The notes beneath the pieces were generated by a model, which was not told where the DNA came from, made no database searches, and was given only the letters and a program-made list of their open reading frames with translations. Below are positions 1 to 8,514 of a stretch of 64,000 nucleotides of DNA, piece by piece (the first letter of the stretch is position 1; every line of letters starts with the position of its first letter). The stretch lies in contig NZ_CP062006.1 of assembly GCF_017487345.1 (NCBI RefSeq), forward strand, positions 372,001 through 436,000. Reading direction: 5' to 3'. A program made the position numbers and the translations under genes. The stretch is from Brevundimonas pondensis. Lineage in GTDB: Bacteria > Pseudomonadota > Alphaproteobacteria > Caulobacterales > Caulobacteraceae.

Positions 1-1238
1 CCGATGAAGGGGGTGGCGAACGTCCCCTCGAACACCGGATAGGGCCGTCCCGAGAGGTCGATGGAGACCGCCGCATTGGCCTCGTCCATCGGCAGGACGA
101 AGCCGTAGCGGGCGATGCCCTTTCGCTCGCCCAGCGCCTGCTTCAGCGCCTGCCCCAGGGCAATCGCGCAGTCCTCGATGGTGTGGTGCGGGTCGGTGTG
201 CAGGTCGCCTTCGCACGACAGGCGGATGGAGAATCCGCCGTGCGCCGCCACCTGTTCGATCATGTGGTCGAAGAAGCCGACCCCGGTGGCGATCGTCACC
301 GGCCCGGCGCTGTCCAGATCGACGGCGCAGACGATGCGGGTTTCCTTGGTGTCGCGCACGGCCTGTCCGACGCGGGTGCGGCGGACCTTGGGGGCGGCGG
401 CGCCCAGGGCCACCAGCAGGCGGTCGTTGACCTCGGGCTTCAGCGAGACGGGCAAGCGCACCCGTTCGCCGGCTTCATCAGCGCTCAGGCCGAAACGGCG
501 CAGGTCGGCGATGACGGCGGCCGGATCGGAGGGCCGGGCGATGATCACCGGCCCGACCCCGGCCTCCAGCGGCATCAACCGCGACAAGGCCTCCACCACG
601 CGGGCGCGCTCGCGCCGCACCCCGTCGATGCGCTCGGTGGTTTCAATCATCCGTGACGGGTCCAGCGCCTGTAGCGCCAGCCGCACCGAGACCTCGGGCA
701 GGGCGTAGGGCTCCAGCACGCTCGCCAGCCGCGCCAGCGTCTGCAATTGCGCCACCGCCGCCCCGACCCGCGCCCCGGCCAGACCATAGGCCAGCGACAG
801 GCTGCGCAGGACGATCAGGTTGGCGTGGTCTTTCGCGACCGTCGCCGCTGACGCCGCCTCGGCGAACTCGACCAGGCCCTCGTCCACCACCAGCAGGGCG
901 GGGGCGACGCGCTCCGCCATTTCAGCCACCGCCTCGGGCGAGCCCAGGGCGCGGATGACCACGGCGGCGACCTCGACCCCTTCGGCCGGACGGGCGTAAA
1001 GCGCCGCCAGTCCCAGATAGGGCTCGGCCTCCGGCGCTTGCACCTTCAGTCCGTCGCGGGCGGCCAGACGCCAGACCAGTTCCAGCCCGTGCGTCAGGCC
1101 GCGCACCGGCAGCACCTGATCGGCGGCGACGCCGTAAAGCTCGGCCAGACGGGCGCCCAACGCGGTCGGGTCGGCCGGATAGCGGTCCAGACCCTCGCCG
1201 CCCGACACCAGCGGGGGATAGGGGGCGGGCAGGGTCAC
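1..1238 (-). CDS. hisB: HisC-like/HisB fusion protein (partial, runs off left edge)
   Basis: The visible 412 codons form one uninterrupted frame. Residues about 282 onward are imidazoleglycerol-phosphate dehydratase (HisB), the manganese-dependent dehydration of IGP to imidazole acetol-phosphate. They include [14 protein letters not shown] and [10 protein letters not shown] (residues 347-356), which carry metal-binding histidines. Residues 1-281 resemble histidinol-phosphate aminotransferase (HisC), best seen in [12 protein letters not shown]. The PLP lysine of the usual S-K-A-Y-G motif is leucine (residue 149), and the usual D-E-A-Y is DEGL (119-122), so this half looks catalytically dead. 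The GTG start overlaps the hisD stop (GTGA), implying translational coupling. The HisB assignment is firm. The role of the HisC-like half is unknown; a functional hisC should exist elsewhere. The C-terminus lies outside the window. Confidence 0.85.
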   Translation of the reverse strand, partial: MTLPAPYPPLVSGGEGLDRYPADPTALGARLAELYGVAADQVLPVRGLTHGLELVWRLAARDGLKVQAPEAEPYLGLAALYARPAEGVEVAAVVIRALGSPEAVAEMAERVAPALLVVDEGLVEFAEAASAATVAKDHANLIVLRSLSLAYGLAGARVGAAVAQLQTLARLASVLEPYALPEVSVRLALQALDPSRMIETTERIDGVRRERARVVEALSRLMPLEAGVGPVIIARPSDPAAVIADLRRFGLSADEAGERVRLPVSLKPEVNDRLLVALGAAAPKVRRTRVGQAVRDTKETRIVCAVDLDSAGPVTIATGVGFFDHMIEQVAAHGGFSIRLSCEGDLHTDPHHTIEDCAIALGQALKQALGERKGIARYGFVLPMDEANAAVSIDLSGRPYPVFEGTFATPFI

Positions 1239-2542
1239 GCTTCGGTCCTCAGATCGGCGGCCCGCGCGTGGGCCTCCAGCCCCTCCATTCGCGCCAGACG
1301 GGCGGCGACGGGGGCGAGGGCGGCGGCGCCGGCTTGCGTCACCATCTGCACCGACATGGTGGTCATGAAGCTGGCGGTGGTGACGCCGCCCAGGGTCCGC
1401 GCCCCGCCGTCGGTCGGCAGGACGTGGCTGGGCCCGGCGGCGTAGTCGCCCAGCGTCTCGGCCGCCCATTGCCCCACGAAGACCGCCCCGGCGGCGGTGA
1501 TCCGCTCCACCAGCCGCTCGGCCTCCTCGGCCTGAATCGACAGGTGTTCAGGGCCGTAGAGGTTGGCCACGAAGCAGGCCTCGGCCATGTCGGCCACGCG
1601 GATAGCGCGGGCCTGCTCCAGCGAGGCGCGGGCGATCGCGGCGCGGGGCAGGGTCTCCACCTGACGCTCCACCTCGGCCCTGATCTCGGTCAGGGCCGTG
1701 CCGCTGTCGGACACCAGAATGACCTGCGCGTCGGCGTCGTGCTCGGCCTGGCTCAACAGGTCGGCGGCGACGATCTCGAAGTCGGCGTCGCGGTCGGCGA
1801 TGACCAGCAGTTCCGACGGCCCCGCCGGCATGTCCTGCGCAGGCCCGTTCGGCAGGCTGGACGCATAGCGCTTGGCCTCGGCCACATAGGCGTTGCCGGG
1901 GCCGAACAGCTTGTCGACCGGTTCGATCACGCCCGCCTCCAGCTCGACGCCGAAGGTCAGGGCCGCAATGGCCTGCGCCCCGCCCAGCAGCCACAGCTCG
2001 TCCAGACCCGCCTCGGCGGCGGCGACGATCATGGCCGGGTGGACCGAGCCGTCCTTCGACGGTGGGGTGACGGCCACGCGCCGTCCGACTCCGGCCACGC
2101 TCGCCGGAATGGCCAGCATCAGCAGGGACGAAAACAGCGGCGCCGTGCCGCCGGGGACATAGAGACCGGCCGAGCCGATGGGCCGCCAGACCAGTTTCGA
2201 CTTCACGCCCGGCGTGGTCTCGATGAAGGCGGAGTCCTCGGGCCGGGTCGCGGCGTGGAAGACCCGCACATTGTCGGCGGCTACCCGCAGGGCGCGGGCG
2301 GCGGCGGGGGGCAGGTCGGCGCGCGCTTCGGCGGCGGCCTTCTCGGTGATCTCCACCCGGCGCGGCGCGGCGCCGTCCAGCTTGATGGCCCAGTCGGTCA
2401 CGGCCTGTCCGCCGCGCGCTTGCACGTCGTCGAAGATTTCGCGCACCACGCTGGTGACGAAGCCCTCGGTGCGTTGCTGCGGGCGGGCCAGCGCCGCCTG
2501 ACGCCCGGCGGCGTCCAGCTTGTTCCAGTCGATACGCTTCAT
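1235..2542 (-). CDS. hisD: Histidinol dehydrogenase HisD
   Basis: Zinc-dependent enzyme catalysing the last two steps of histidine synthesis, the NAD+-linked oxidation of L-histidinol to L-histidine. The 435 residues are full family length. The expected zinc ligands are visible as Q265 and H268 in SQAEHDA, D366 in LGDYAAG and H425 in GLEAHAR. The catalytic pair E332-H333 is in PEHLSI. I prefer ATG at 2542, which overlaps the hisG stop as TGATG; a GTG one codon earlier is possible. It is third in the yerC-hisG-hisD-hisCB operon and overlaps both neighbours, so the genes are probably translationally coupled. Confidence 0.95.
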   Translation of the reverse strand: MKRIDWNKLDAAGRQAALARPQQRTEGFVTSVVREIFDDVQARGGQAVTDWAIKLDGAAPRRVEITEKAAAEARADLPPAAARALRVAADNVRVFHAATRPEDSAFIETTPGVKSKLVWRPIGSAGLYVPGGTAPLFSSLLMLAIPASVAGVGRRVAVTPPSKDGSVHPAMIVAAAEAGLDELWLLGGAQAIAALTFGVELEAGVIEPVDKLFGPGNAYVAEAKRYASSLPNGPAQDMPAGPSELLVIADRDADFEIVAADLLSQAEHDADAQVILVSDSGTALTEIRAEVERQVETLPRAAIARASLEQARAIRVADMAEACFVANLYGPEHLSIQAEEAERLVERITAAGAVFVGQWAAETLGDYAAGPSHVLPTDGGARTLGGVTTASFMTTMSVQMVTQAGAAALAPVAARLARMEGLEAHARAADLRTEA

Positions 2543-3423
2543 CACATCATCTTCTCGATTGGCAGGACCAGGATGGCCGAAGCCCCCGCCGCCTTCAGCT
2601 TCTCCAACGTCTCCCAGAAGACGGCTTCCTGACAGACGGCGTGGACGGCCACGGCGTCGTCGCGGCCCGACAGGGGCATGACGGTAGGCGAGCCGGCGCC
2701 TGGCAGGATGGCGGTGATCTGATCCAGCGCCGAGCGCGGGGCGTTCAGCATGACGTACTTGGCCCCCTGCGAGGACACGACGCCGGCCATCCGCTCGATG
2801 ATGGAGTCCAGCAGGTGTTGCAGCCCGGTTTCCGGCGCGCTCGGTGACTTGATCAGCACCGCCTGACTGTCCAGCACCGTCTCCTTGGCCATCAGGCCGT
2901 TGGCCTCCAGCGTCGCCCCGGTCGAAACCAGATCACAGATGGCCGAGGCCAGCTTCAGCCGCGGGGCCACCTCGACCGCGCCGCGCATGGTGACGATGTC
3001 GGCGCGCACGTCGCGGTCGTTGAGGAAGCGGCGCAGGATCTTGGGGTAGGAGGTGGCGATGCGCAGCCCGTCCAGCGACTGCGGCCCGGCATAGTCGAGC
3101 GTCGGCGGCACGGCGATCTTCAGGGTGCAGCGGCCAAAGCCCAGCGGCATGACCACCTCGGCGTTCGGCCCGCCGTTCCTGACCTCCTCCAGCACGTTCT
3201 CGCCGACGATGCCGAGGTCGCAGACTCCGTCCGCCACAAAGGTCGGGATGTCGTCGTCGCGCACCCGCAGCAGGTCGATCGGATAGTTCTCGATCCGGTA
3301 CAGTAGTTCGTTGTTGCCCTTGACGACCCGCAGGCCCGCGTCGCGGACCAGGTCGAGGCTGCGTTCGGCCAGGCGGCCGGATTTCTGGACGGCGATGCGT
3401 AGCCGCCCCTGCACGGTGCTCAT
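2542..3423 (-). CDS. hisG: ATP phosphoribosyltransferase HisG, long form
   Basis: First and committed step of histidine synthesis: condensation of ATP with PRPP. The 293-residue length and a C-terminal HisG_C-type domain (about residues 215-293) indicate the long homohexameric form that needs no HisZ partner and is normally feedback-inhibited by histidine. The phosphoribosyl-binding segment lies around EVAPRLKLASAICDLVSTGA (about residues 150-169). The start is ATG at 3423, 9 nt after the stop of the TrpR-like gene, behind a weak GAG. The stop overlaps the start of hisD. Confidence 0.95.
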   Translation of the reverse strand: MSTVQGRLRIAVQKSGRLAERSLDLVRDAGLRVVKGNNELLYRIENYPIDLLRVRDDDIPTFVADGVCDLGIVGENVLEEVRNGGPNAEVVMPLGFGRCTLKIAVPPTLDYAGPQSLDGLRIATSYPKILRRFLNDRDVRADIVTMRGAVEVAPRLKLASAICDLVSTGATLEANGLMAKETVLDSQAVLIKSPSAPETGLQHLLDSIIERMAGVVSSQGAKYVMLNAPRSALDQITAILPGAGSPTVMPLSGRDDAVAVHAVCQEAVFWETLEKLKAAGASAILVLPIEKMM

Positions 3424-3432
3424 GATCTCAAC

Positions 3433-3717
3433 TCAGGCTTTCAGTCTGTCCAGCACCAGGCGATAGCCCTGGTGCGGCATGTCTTTGAGGGAACGCGCGA
3501 CGCGCACCACGGTTGTCGGGCTGGCCGAGGCCTCCACCGCGATCTCGCGATAGGTCTTGTCCCCGCCGTCCAGCAGCCGCGCCACCTGCCACCGCTCGGC
3601 GAAGGCGCGCAGCTCGGCGGGGGTGCACAGGTCCGACAGAAAGGCGTCGGCCTCCGCCCGCGTCTGCAGCGAAAGCAGGGCGTCCAGCAGGGCGGTCTTG
3701 GCGGCGTCGGTGCTCAT
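3433..3717 (-). CDS. TrpR-related DNA-binding protein, YerC/YecD type
   Basis: Small DNA-binding protein of 94 residues, in a family that resembles the Trp repressor. A helix-turn-helix is visible around TYREIAVEASASPTTVVRVA. Being first in the histidine operon, it probably regulates it. An upstream ATG at 3729 would add four residues, but it lies inside the predicted -10 element and a perfect inverted repeat, so I choose ATG at 3717. The ligand, if any, is unknown. Assignment to the TrpR-like superfamily is confident; regulation of his is inference from position. Confidence 0.8.
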   Translation of the reverse strand: MSTDAAKTALLDALLSLQTRAEADAFLSDLCTPAELRAFAERWQVARLLDGGDKTYREIAVEASASPTTVVRVARSLKDMPHQGYRLVLDRLKA

Positions 3718-3721
3718 GGCG

Positions 3722-3754
3722 CGTTCCATTATGCTGTAACAATGGAACGGTCAA
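3722..3754 (-). promoter_or_regulatory. Promoter with overlapping 9-bp inverted repeat ahead of the his operon
   Basis: Reading leftward, TTGACC (3754-3749) and CATAAT (3733-3728) are separated by 15 bp. A perfect inverted repeat, CGTTCCATT / AATGGAACG with a 10-bp spacer, covers 3722-3749, so it lies over the spacer and -10. The layout is that of a repressor operator. The first gene encodes a TrpR-like protein, so autoregulation is a reasonable inference. The predicted transcript would have almost no leader before ATG 3717. Confidence 0.5.
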
Positions 3755-3758
3755 CCGG

Positions 3759-3898
3759 CTTTCCTCCCTGTCGCGCAGCGATGGGCAGGTGGCGCGGCGG
3801 CGAAGCCGACGTGACGGAGGGGGCGCCCGGCGTCGGCCGATTGCGCCGCCCCCTCCACCACTATCGTGGTCCCCCTCCCCATGAATGGGGAGGAAAGG
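3759..3898. repeat. Composite palindromic intergenic repeat, copy A
   Basis: About 140 bp flanked by CTTTCCTCCC and GGGGAGGAAAG ends, with inner blocks such as CCCCCTCCACCACTATCGTG and an interior arm ending in GACGGAGGGGGCG. The reverse complement of 8350-8505 carries the same blocks in the same order, so this is one of two inverted copies. It sits between the his operon promoter and the ferredoxin reductase. The ends could fold into a hairpin. It encodes no obvious protein. Confidence 0.75.
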
Positions 3899-3937
3899 CG
3901 ATGGCGCTTCGCCCTGGACGTCTCTATCTGCGTTGCC

Positions 3938-5149
3938 ATGACCAAGGTTCTGATCATCGGCGCGGGACACGCGGGGGGCTCGGCGGCGGCGCTGCTGAGG
4001 CAGTATGGCTTTGAGGGCGAAATCGTCCTGGCGGGCGAGGAGGCGGCGGCGCCCTATCAGCGGCCGCCCCTGTCCAAGGCCTGGCTCAAGGGCGAGGCGG
4101 GTCTTGAGGACCTGCTGCTGCGCCCCGAGAGCTTCTACGCCGAGCAGAAGATCGACCTGCGCACCGGCGTCACCGCCACGGCTATCGACGCAGCCGCGAA
4201 ATCCGTCACTTTCGCCGACGGGACGGTCGAACCCTACGACGTGCTGATTCTGGCCGCCGGCTCTACGGCGCGTCGCCTGGCCATCCCCGGGGCTGATCGC
4301 TCCGACCTTCTGGAACTGCGTACGCTTGAGGACGCCGAGCGTCTGAAGGCCGCGCTGTCTCCCGGCAAGCGGCTGGCCGTCGTCGGCGGCGGCTATGTCG
4401 GGCTGGAGGCGGCGGCTTCGGCCCGCGCCCTCGGCGCCGAGGCCGTGGTGATCGAGCGCATGGACCGGGTGCTGGCGCGTGTGGCGTCGGAAACTCTGTC
4501 GATCTTCTTCACCGATCTGCATCGTCGCCACGGCGTCGAAATCCTGACCAGCGCCGAGGTCTCGGGCTTCGAGGACGGCGGCGTGCGTCTGGCTGACGGC
4601 GGCCTGATCACGGCCGACGCCATCCTGGTCGGCGTCGGCGCCCTGGCACGCGAGGTTCTGGCGCGGACAGCCGGTCTGGCCTGTGAGAATGGCGTGGTCG
4701 TGGACGAGGCGGCGCGCACCAGCGATCCTTCCATCTACGCCATCGGCGACGTGACCCACCGGCCCATTCCTGTCCACGGCGGGCGCATGCACCGGCTGGA
4801 AAGCGTACCCAACGCCCTGGAACAGGCCAAGCAGGCCGCCGCCGCCATCGTCGGCCGCGCCGCGCCCGCGCCCGAGGTGCCGTGGTTCTGGTCGGACCAG
4901 TACGACGTCAAGTTGCAGATCGCCGGCCTGCCCTTTGACGCCGACCGTCAGGTCGTGCGCGGCGATCCGGCCAGCGGCGCCTTCGCCGTCTTCCATCTGA
5001 ACGGCGATCGCATCCTCTGCGTCGAGGCGGTCAACGCCCCGGCCGAATTCATGGGCGGGCGCCTGCTGATCGGCAAGGCGACGCCGGTGGACGCGGTCCT
5101 GCTGGCCGATCCCGCGATGTCGATGAAGGCGGTGGCGAAACCGGCCTGA
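3938..5149 (+). CDS. FAD-dependent ferredoxin/rubredoxin-type reductase
   Basis: Probable NAD(P)H-dependent electron donor to a ferredoxin or rubredoxin. The protein is 403 residues, typical of the rhodocoxin/putidaredoxin reductase family. The FAD-binding glycine motif IIGAGHAGGSAA lies near the N-terminus, a second Rossmann motif VVGGGYVGLEAA is near residue 147, the FAD motif IYAIGDV is near 265, and a Reductase_C-like domain covers about 320-403. I start at ATG 3938 because MTKVLIIGAG is the expected N-terminus; an earlier ATG at 3866 would read through repeat copy A. The redox partner is not in the window. Confidence 0.85.
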   Translation: MTKVLIIGAGHAGGSAAALLRQYGFEGEIVLAGEEAAAPYQRPPLSKAWLKGEAGLEDLLLRPESFYAEQKIDLRTGVTATAIDAAAKSVTFADGTVEPYDVLILAAGSTARRLAIPGADRSDLLELRTLEDAERLKAALSPGKRLAVVGGGYVGLEAAASARALGAEAVVIERMDRVLARVASETLSIFFTDLHRRHGVEILTSAEVSGFEDGGVRLADGGLITADAILVGVGALAREVLARTAGLACENGVVVDEAARTSDPSIYAIGDVTHRPIPVHGGRMHRLESVPNALEQAKQAAAAIVGRAAPAPEVPWFWSDQYDVKLQIAGLPFDADRQVVRGDPASGAFAVFHLNGDRILCVEAVNAPAEFMGGRLLIGKATPVDAVLLADPAMSMKAVAKPA

Positions 5150-5189
5150 GGGCGCGGTGATGGCGTCAGTGTGACATCCCTGCCGCAAT

Positions 5190-5204
5190 TGCGATTTAGT
5201 CGCA
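5190..5204. promoter_or_regulatory. Candidate Fur-type operator upstream of siderophore receptor
   Basis: TGCGA-TTTAG-TCGCA is a perfect 5-5-5 inverted repeat 74 bp before the receptor start. A similar 15-mer, TGCGAACGATTTGCA, lies ahead of the PepSY gene at 13002-13016. Both flank iron-uptake genes, so a shared iron regulator such as Fur is plausible. This is motif inference only. Confidence 0.4.
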
Positions 5205-5277
5205 GGAGTCAGATTGTCGCAGGCGGAAAAACTGATATTGCGAGCCGGTCTCAAAACTAACCGACTGGTTCCTCCCC

Positions 5278-7581
5278 ATGTCCGACGCTCGTTCCTCCGC
5301 CCTCAAGGCGCTTTTGTTCGCCTCCAGCGCCGCCGGCATGCTGTGCGCCGTGCCCGCCATGGCCGCTGACGAAGCCCCGATCGCCACGGCGGACATCACG
5401 CAGGACGCCACCACCCTGAGCGCCGTCGACGTGCATGGCCAGCGCGCCAAGCGCGAACCCAAGGACCCGACCTTCGTCGCCCCCCTGGTCGACACGCCGC
5501 GTTCCGTCACCGTGATCCCGCAACAGATCATCGAGCAGACCGCCGCCACCTCGCTGCAGGACATCCTGCGCACCTCGCCGGGCATCACCTTCGGCGCCGG
5601 GGAAGGTGGACAACCCCTGGCCGACCGCCCCTTCATCCGCGGCCAGGCCTCGGGCAACAACATCTTCGTTGACGGCATCCGCGACACCGGCGGCCAGCAG
5701 CGTGAAGTCTTCAACCTCGAGCAGGTCGAAGTCATCAAGGGACCGGACTCGGTCTATTCGGGCCGCGGCTCGGGCGGCGGCAGCATCAACCTGGGCTCCA
5801 AGGCCCCGCGCCTGCAGAACTTCGTCCACGGCTCGGTCGGCGCCGGCACTGACAACTATGTGCGCGGCACGGTGGACGCCAACTGGCAGGTCAGCTCGAC
5901 CGCGGCCATGCGCTTGAATCTCATGGTCGGGCAGGGCGACGTCGCCGGTCGCGACTCGGTCGATTTCGACAAGTGGGGCATGGGCGCGGCCATCGCCGCC
6001 GGCCTCGGCACGCCGACGACGGTGACCGCCAGCTACTATCACCTCGACAGCGATCAGATGCCCGACTACGGCATCCCGCTCTACACCAAGCTGGCCGGCG
6101 CCAACGGGCCGCGCCCGGACGCCTCGGGCGTTCTCGACGTGCCCTATGACAGCTTCTACGGCCTCAAGGCGCGCGACTATCTGAACAATACGGTCGATAC
6201 CCTGACCCTGGATATCGAACACCGCTTCAGCGATGCGCTCGCCCTGCGCAACGTCACCCGCTACTCGCAGACGCTGAACGACTACATCGTCACCAACCCC
6301 GGCGACGGCGGCACGGCCCAGAACATCGGCGGCGTCTGGTGGATGAAGCGTGGTCTGAAGTCGCGCTGGAACCCGGCCGAAACCCTGGCCAACGTCACGG
6401 ATCTGCACGGTTCCTTCTTGACCGGCGCCATCAAGCATAACTTTGATGTTGGTCTGGAGCTGTCGCGCGAGAAGAACCGCAACGCCGGCTACAATGTGAC
6501 CACCCTGACGGGTACGGCCTGCCCGGCGCCGCTGACGGGCCTGGATTGCACCCAGGTCTATAACCCGAACCCGAACGATCCCTGGACCGGCACGATCACG
6601 CGCGGAAACGTCAGCCACAACACGACCGACAGCATCGGCGTCTACGCCTTCGACTCGATGGCGTTCGGCGAGAAGTGGATCCTGAACCTCGGTCTGCGCT
6701 GGGATGACTATTCGGTCGAAGGCGCGGATTGGGTCAATGTCGGCACGCCCGCCGTTCCGACCCTGACGCCGCGTAGCGGCGACTGGGACTTCGTCAACTA
6801 TCAGGTCGGCCTGGTCTACAAGCCGACGACCAACAGCAGCATCTACGCCTCCTACGCCACCTCCTCGACGCCGCCGACCATTTCGGCCGGCGACCAGAAC
6901 AACGGCAGCGGCCTGGGGACGGGCAATCTGGCCACCGAATTGCTGGACCCGGAAGAGACGCAAAGCTTCGAGATCGGGGCCAAGGCCAACCTGTTCGGCG
7001 ACCGTCTGGCCCTCAGCGGCGCCCTGTTCCACCTGACCCGCAAGGACGCCCAGATTCTGATCGAGCCAGGCAAGTATGAACAGGCCGGCGAGGCCGAGGT
7101 GAATGGGCTGGAGCTCGGCATCTCCGGCAACATCACCAGCAAGTGGCAGGTCTTCGGCGGCTACACCTGGATGGATTCCGAACTGACGCGGGCCGCCGTC
7201 ATCGTCTCCGGCACGCCGCCGGTGGCCACGCGCAACCCGATCGAAGGCCAGCAACTGGCCAATACGCCGGAACATACCGCCAGCCTGTTCACCACCTACC
7301 GCGTCATGCCCAAACTCAGCCTCGGCGGCGGCGTCTATTACGTCGGGAAATCCTGGGGCGGCAATCAGGGTGGCGCCGGCGGCGGCGCCAACCGCATCTA
7401 CGCGCCGGACTATACCCGCGTGGACCTGTTCGCTTCCTATGACCTCAACGACCGCGCCGCGTTGCAACTCAATGTCCAGAACGTGGGCGACGAGGAATAC
7501 ATCATGCGCACCAACGGCGTTCACCACGCCGACGTGGCGCCGGGCCGTTCGGCCATCCTGACGCTGAACCTCCGCTACTAA
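5278..7581 (+). CDS. TonB-dependent siderophore receptor
   Basis: Outer-membrane gated channel, 767 residues, taking up a ferric siderophore with energy from TonB-ExbBD. It has an N-terminal signal peptide ending near AMAADE, then a plug domain (about residues 65-175) with [28 protein letters not shown] and [16 protein letters not shown], then a 22-strand barrel ending in the aromatic residue of NLRY. The plug resembles catecholate receptors of the Fiu/PiuA group. The adjacent PiuC-type dioxygenase supports this. The siderophore itself cannot be read from sequence. A hairpin (7606-7639) without a T-tract lies before the next gene. Confidence 0.9.
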   Translation: MSDARSSALKALLFASSAAGMLCAVPAMAADEAPIATADITQDATTLSAVDVHGQRAKREPKDPTFVAPLVDTPRSVTVIPQQIIEQTAATSLQDILRTSPGITFGAGEGGQPLADRPFIRGQASGNNIFVDGIRDTGGQQREVFNLEQVEVIKGPDSVYSGRGSGGGSINLGSKAPRLQNFVHGSVGAGTDNYVRGTVDANWQVSSTAAMRLNLMVGQGDVAGRDSVDFDKWGMGAAIAAGLGTPTTVTASYYHLDSDQMPDYGIPLYTKLAGANGPRPDASGVLDVPYDSFYGLKARDYLNNTVDTLTLDIEHRFSDALALRNVTRYSQTLNDYIVTNPGDGGTAQNIGGVWWMKRGLKSRWNPAETLANVTDLHGSFLTGAIKHNFDVGLELSREKNRNAGYNVTTLTGTACPAPLTGLDCTQVYNPNPNDPWTGTITRGNVSHNTTDSIGVYAFDSMAFGEKWILNLGLRWDDYSVEGADWVNVGTPAVPTLTPRSGDWDFVNYQVGLVYKPTTNSSIYASYATSSTPPTISAGDQNNGSGLGTGNLATELLDPEETQSFEIGAKANLFGDRLALSGALFHLTRKDAQILIEPGKYEQAGEAEVNGLELGISGNITSKWQVFGGYTWMDSELTRAAVIVSGTPPVATRNPIEGQQLANTPEHTASLFTTYRVMPKLSLGGGVYYVGKSWGGNQGGAGGGANRIYAPDYTRVDLFASYDLNDRAALQLNVQNVGDEEYIMRTNGVHHADVAPGRSAILTLNLRY

Positions 7582-7663
7582 GAGACCGCGTTTCGCGCCA
7601 TCATGTCGGCCCCGTCGTTCACCCGAGCGGCGGGGCCGATGCGTTTCCCACGGTGAGAGAGCC

Positions 7664-8341
7664 ATGCTGCTGCACATCCCCGACGTCTTCACCAAGGCCG
7701 AGGTCGCCGCCCTGCGCCGGACCCTGGACGCCGGTCCCTGGGCCGACGGCAACATGACCTCGGGCCATCAGTCGGCCGCCGCCAAGAAGAACCAGCAACT
7801 GCCCGAGGACAGCGCCGAGGCGCGCGAAGTCTCGGCCCTGATCGTCCAGGCCCTGAACGCCAATCCCATGTTCGTCTCGGCCGCCCTGCCGCACACGATC
7901 TTTCCGCCCCTGTTCAACCGCTATGAAGGCGGCGGCGAGTTCGGCGTCCACGTCGACAACGCCATCCGCCAACGGGGGGACGTCCGCATCCGCAGCGACC
8001 TCTCGGCCACCCTCTTCCTGTCCGAGCCCGAGGACTATGACGGCGGCGAGCTGATCATCGAGGAGTTGTACGGCGCCCAGTCGGTCAAGCTGCCGGCCGG
8101 CGACCTGGTCCTTTATCCGTCCAAGAGCCTGCACCGGGTCACGCCCGTGACGCGCGGCGCCCGCGTCTCCAGCTTCATGTGGCTGCAAAGCCTGGTTCGC
8201 GACGACGCCGACCGCGAAAGCCTGTTCCGCCTCGACGTGGCCACCCAGAGGGTCAACCTGGACAAGGGACCCAAGGACCAGGCGGTCATCGAACTGACCG
8301 GCCTCTATCACAACCTGCTGCGCCGGTGGTCGGAGGTGTGA
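7664..8341 (+). CDS. Fe(II)/2-oxoglutarate dioxygenase, PiuC/YbiX type
   Basis: Cytoplasmic PKHD-type hydroxylase of 225 residues. The iron-binding facial triad is visible as H and D in GVHVDN (near residues 95-97) and H in SLHRVTP (near 156). The arginine that binds 2-oxoglutarate is probably in TRGARVSS. PiuC-like genes are commonly paired with catecholate siderophore receptors, exactly as here (82 bp after the receptor stop). The substrate is not established for the family as far as I know. GAGAG precedes the ATG. Confidence 0.9.
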   Translation: MLLHIPDVFTKAEVAALRRTLDAGPWADGNMTSGHQSAAAKKNQQLPEDSAEAREVSALIVQALNANPMFVSAALPHTIFPPLFNRYEGGGEFGVHVDNAIRQRGDVRIRSDLSATLFLSEPEDYDGGELIIEELYGAQSVKLPAGDLVLYPSKSLHRVTPVTRGARVSSFMWLQSLVRDDADRESLFRLDVATQRVNLDKGPKDQAVIELTGLYHNLLRRWSEV

Positions 8342-8349
8342 CGCCCGTT

Positions 8350-8505
8350 CTTTCCTCCCCATTCCATGGGGAGGGGGACCACGAAGTGGTGGAGGGGGCG
8401 TCGCTGCCGACTGATAGCTGAAGCACATGAGGCGAGGGCGGCGTCGCCCCCTCCGTCTCGTCGCCTACGGCGCCGATCCACCTCCCCATGGAATGGGGAG
8501 GAAAG
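8350..8505. repeat. Composite palindromic intergenic repeat, copy B
   Basis: Inverted copy of the element at 3759-3898. Its ends are CTTTCCTCCCCATTCCATGG and CCATGGAATGGGGAGGAAAG, which are exact reverse complements, with inner arms GACCACGAAGTGGTGGAGGG and CGCCCCCTCCGTC. It fills the gap between the convergent piuC and diflavin reductase genes, so its hairpins may help end transcription from both sides. No T-tract is present. Confidence 0.8.
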
Positions 8506-8514
8506 CAGAGGCTT

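Noticed and set aside
7606..7639. Hairpin TCGGCCCCG / CGGGGCCGA between the siderophore receptor and piuC as a terminator
   Set aside because: No T-tract follows, and the two genes are expected to be co-expressed. It may only modulate mRNA stability.
5257..7755. Long open frame of more than 800 codons on the minus strand opposite the siderophore receptor
   Set aside because: Typical antisense shadow in high-GC DNA: composition is Arg/Gly/Val/Ala/Asp biased with no domain, and the plus strand encodes a clear TonB receptor.
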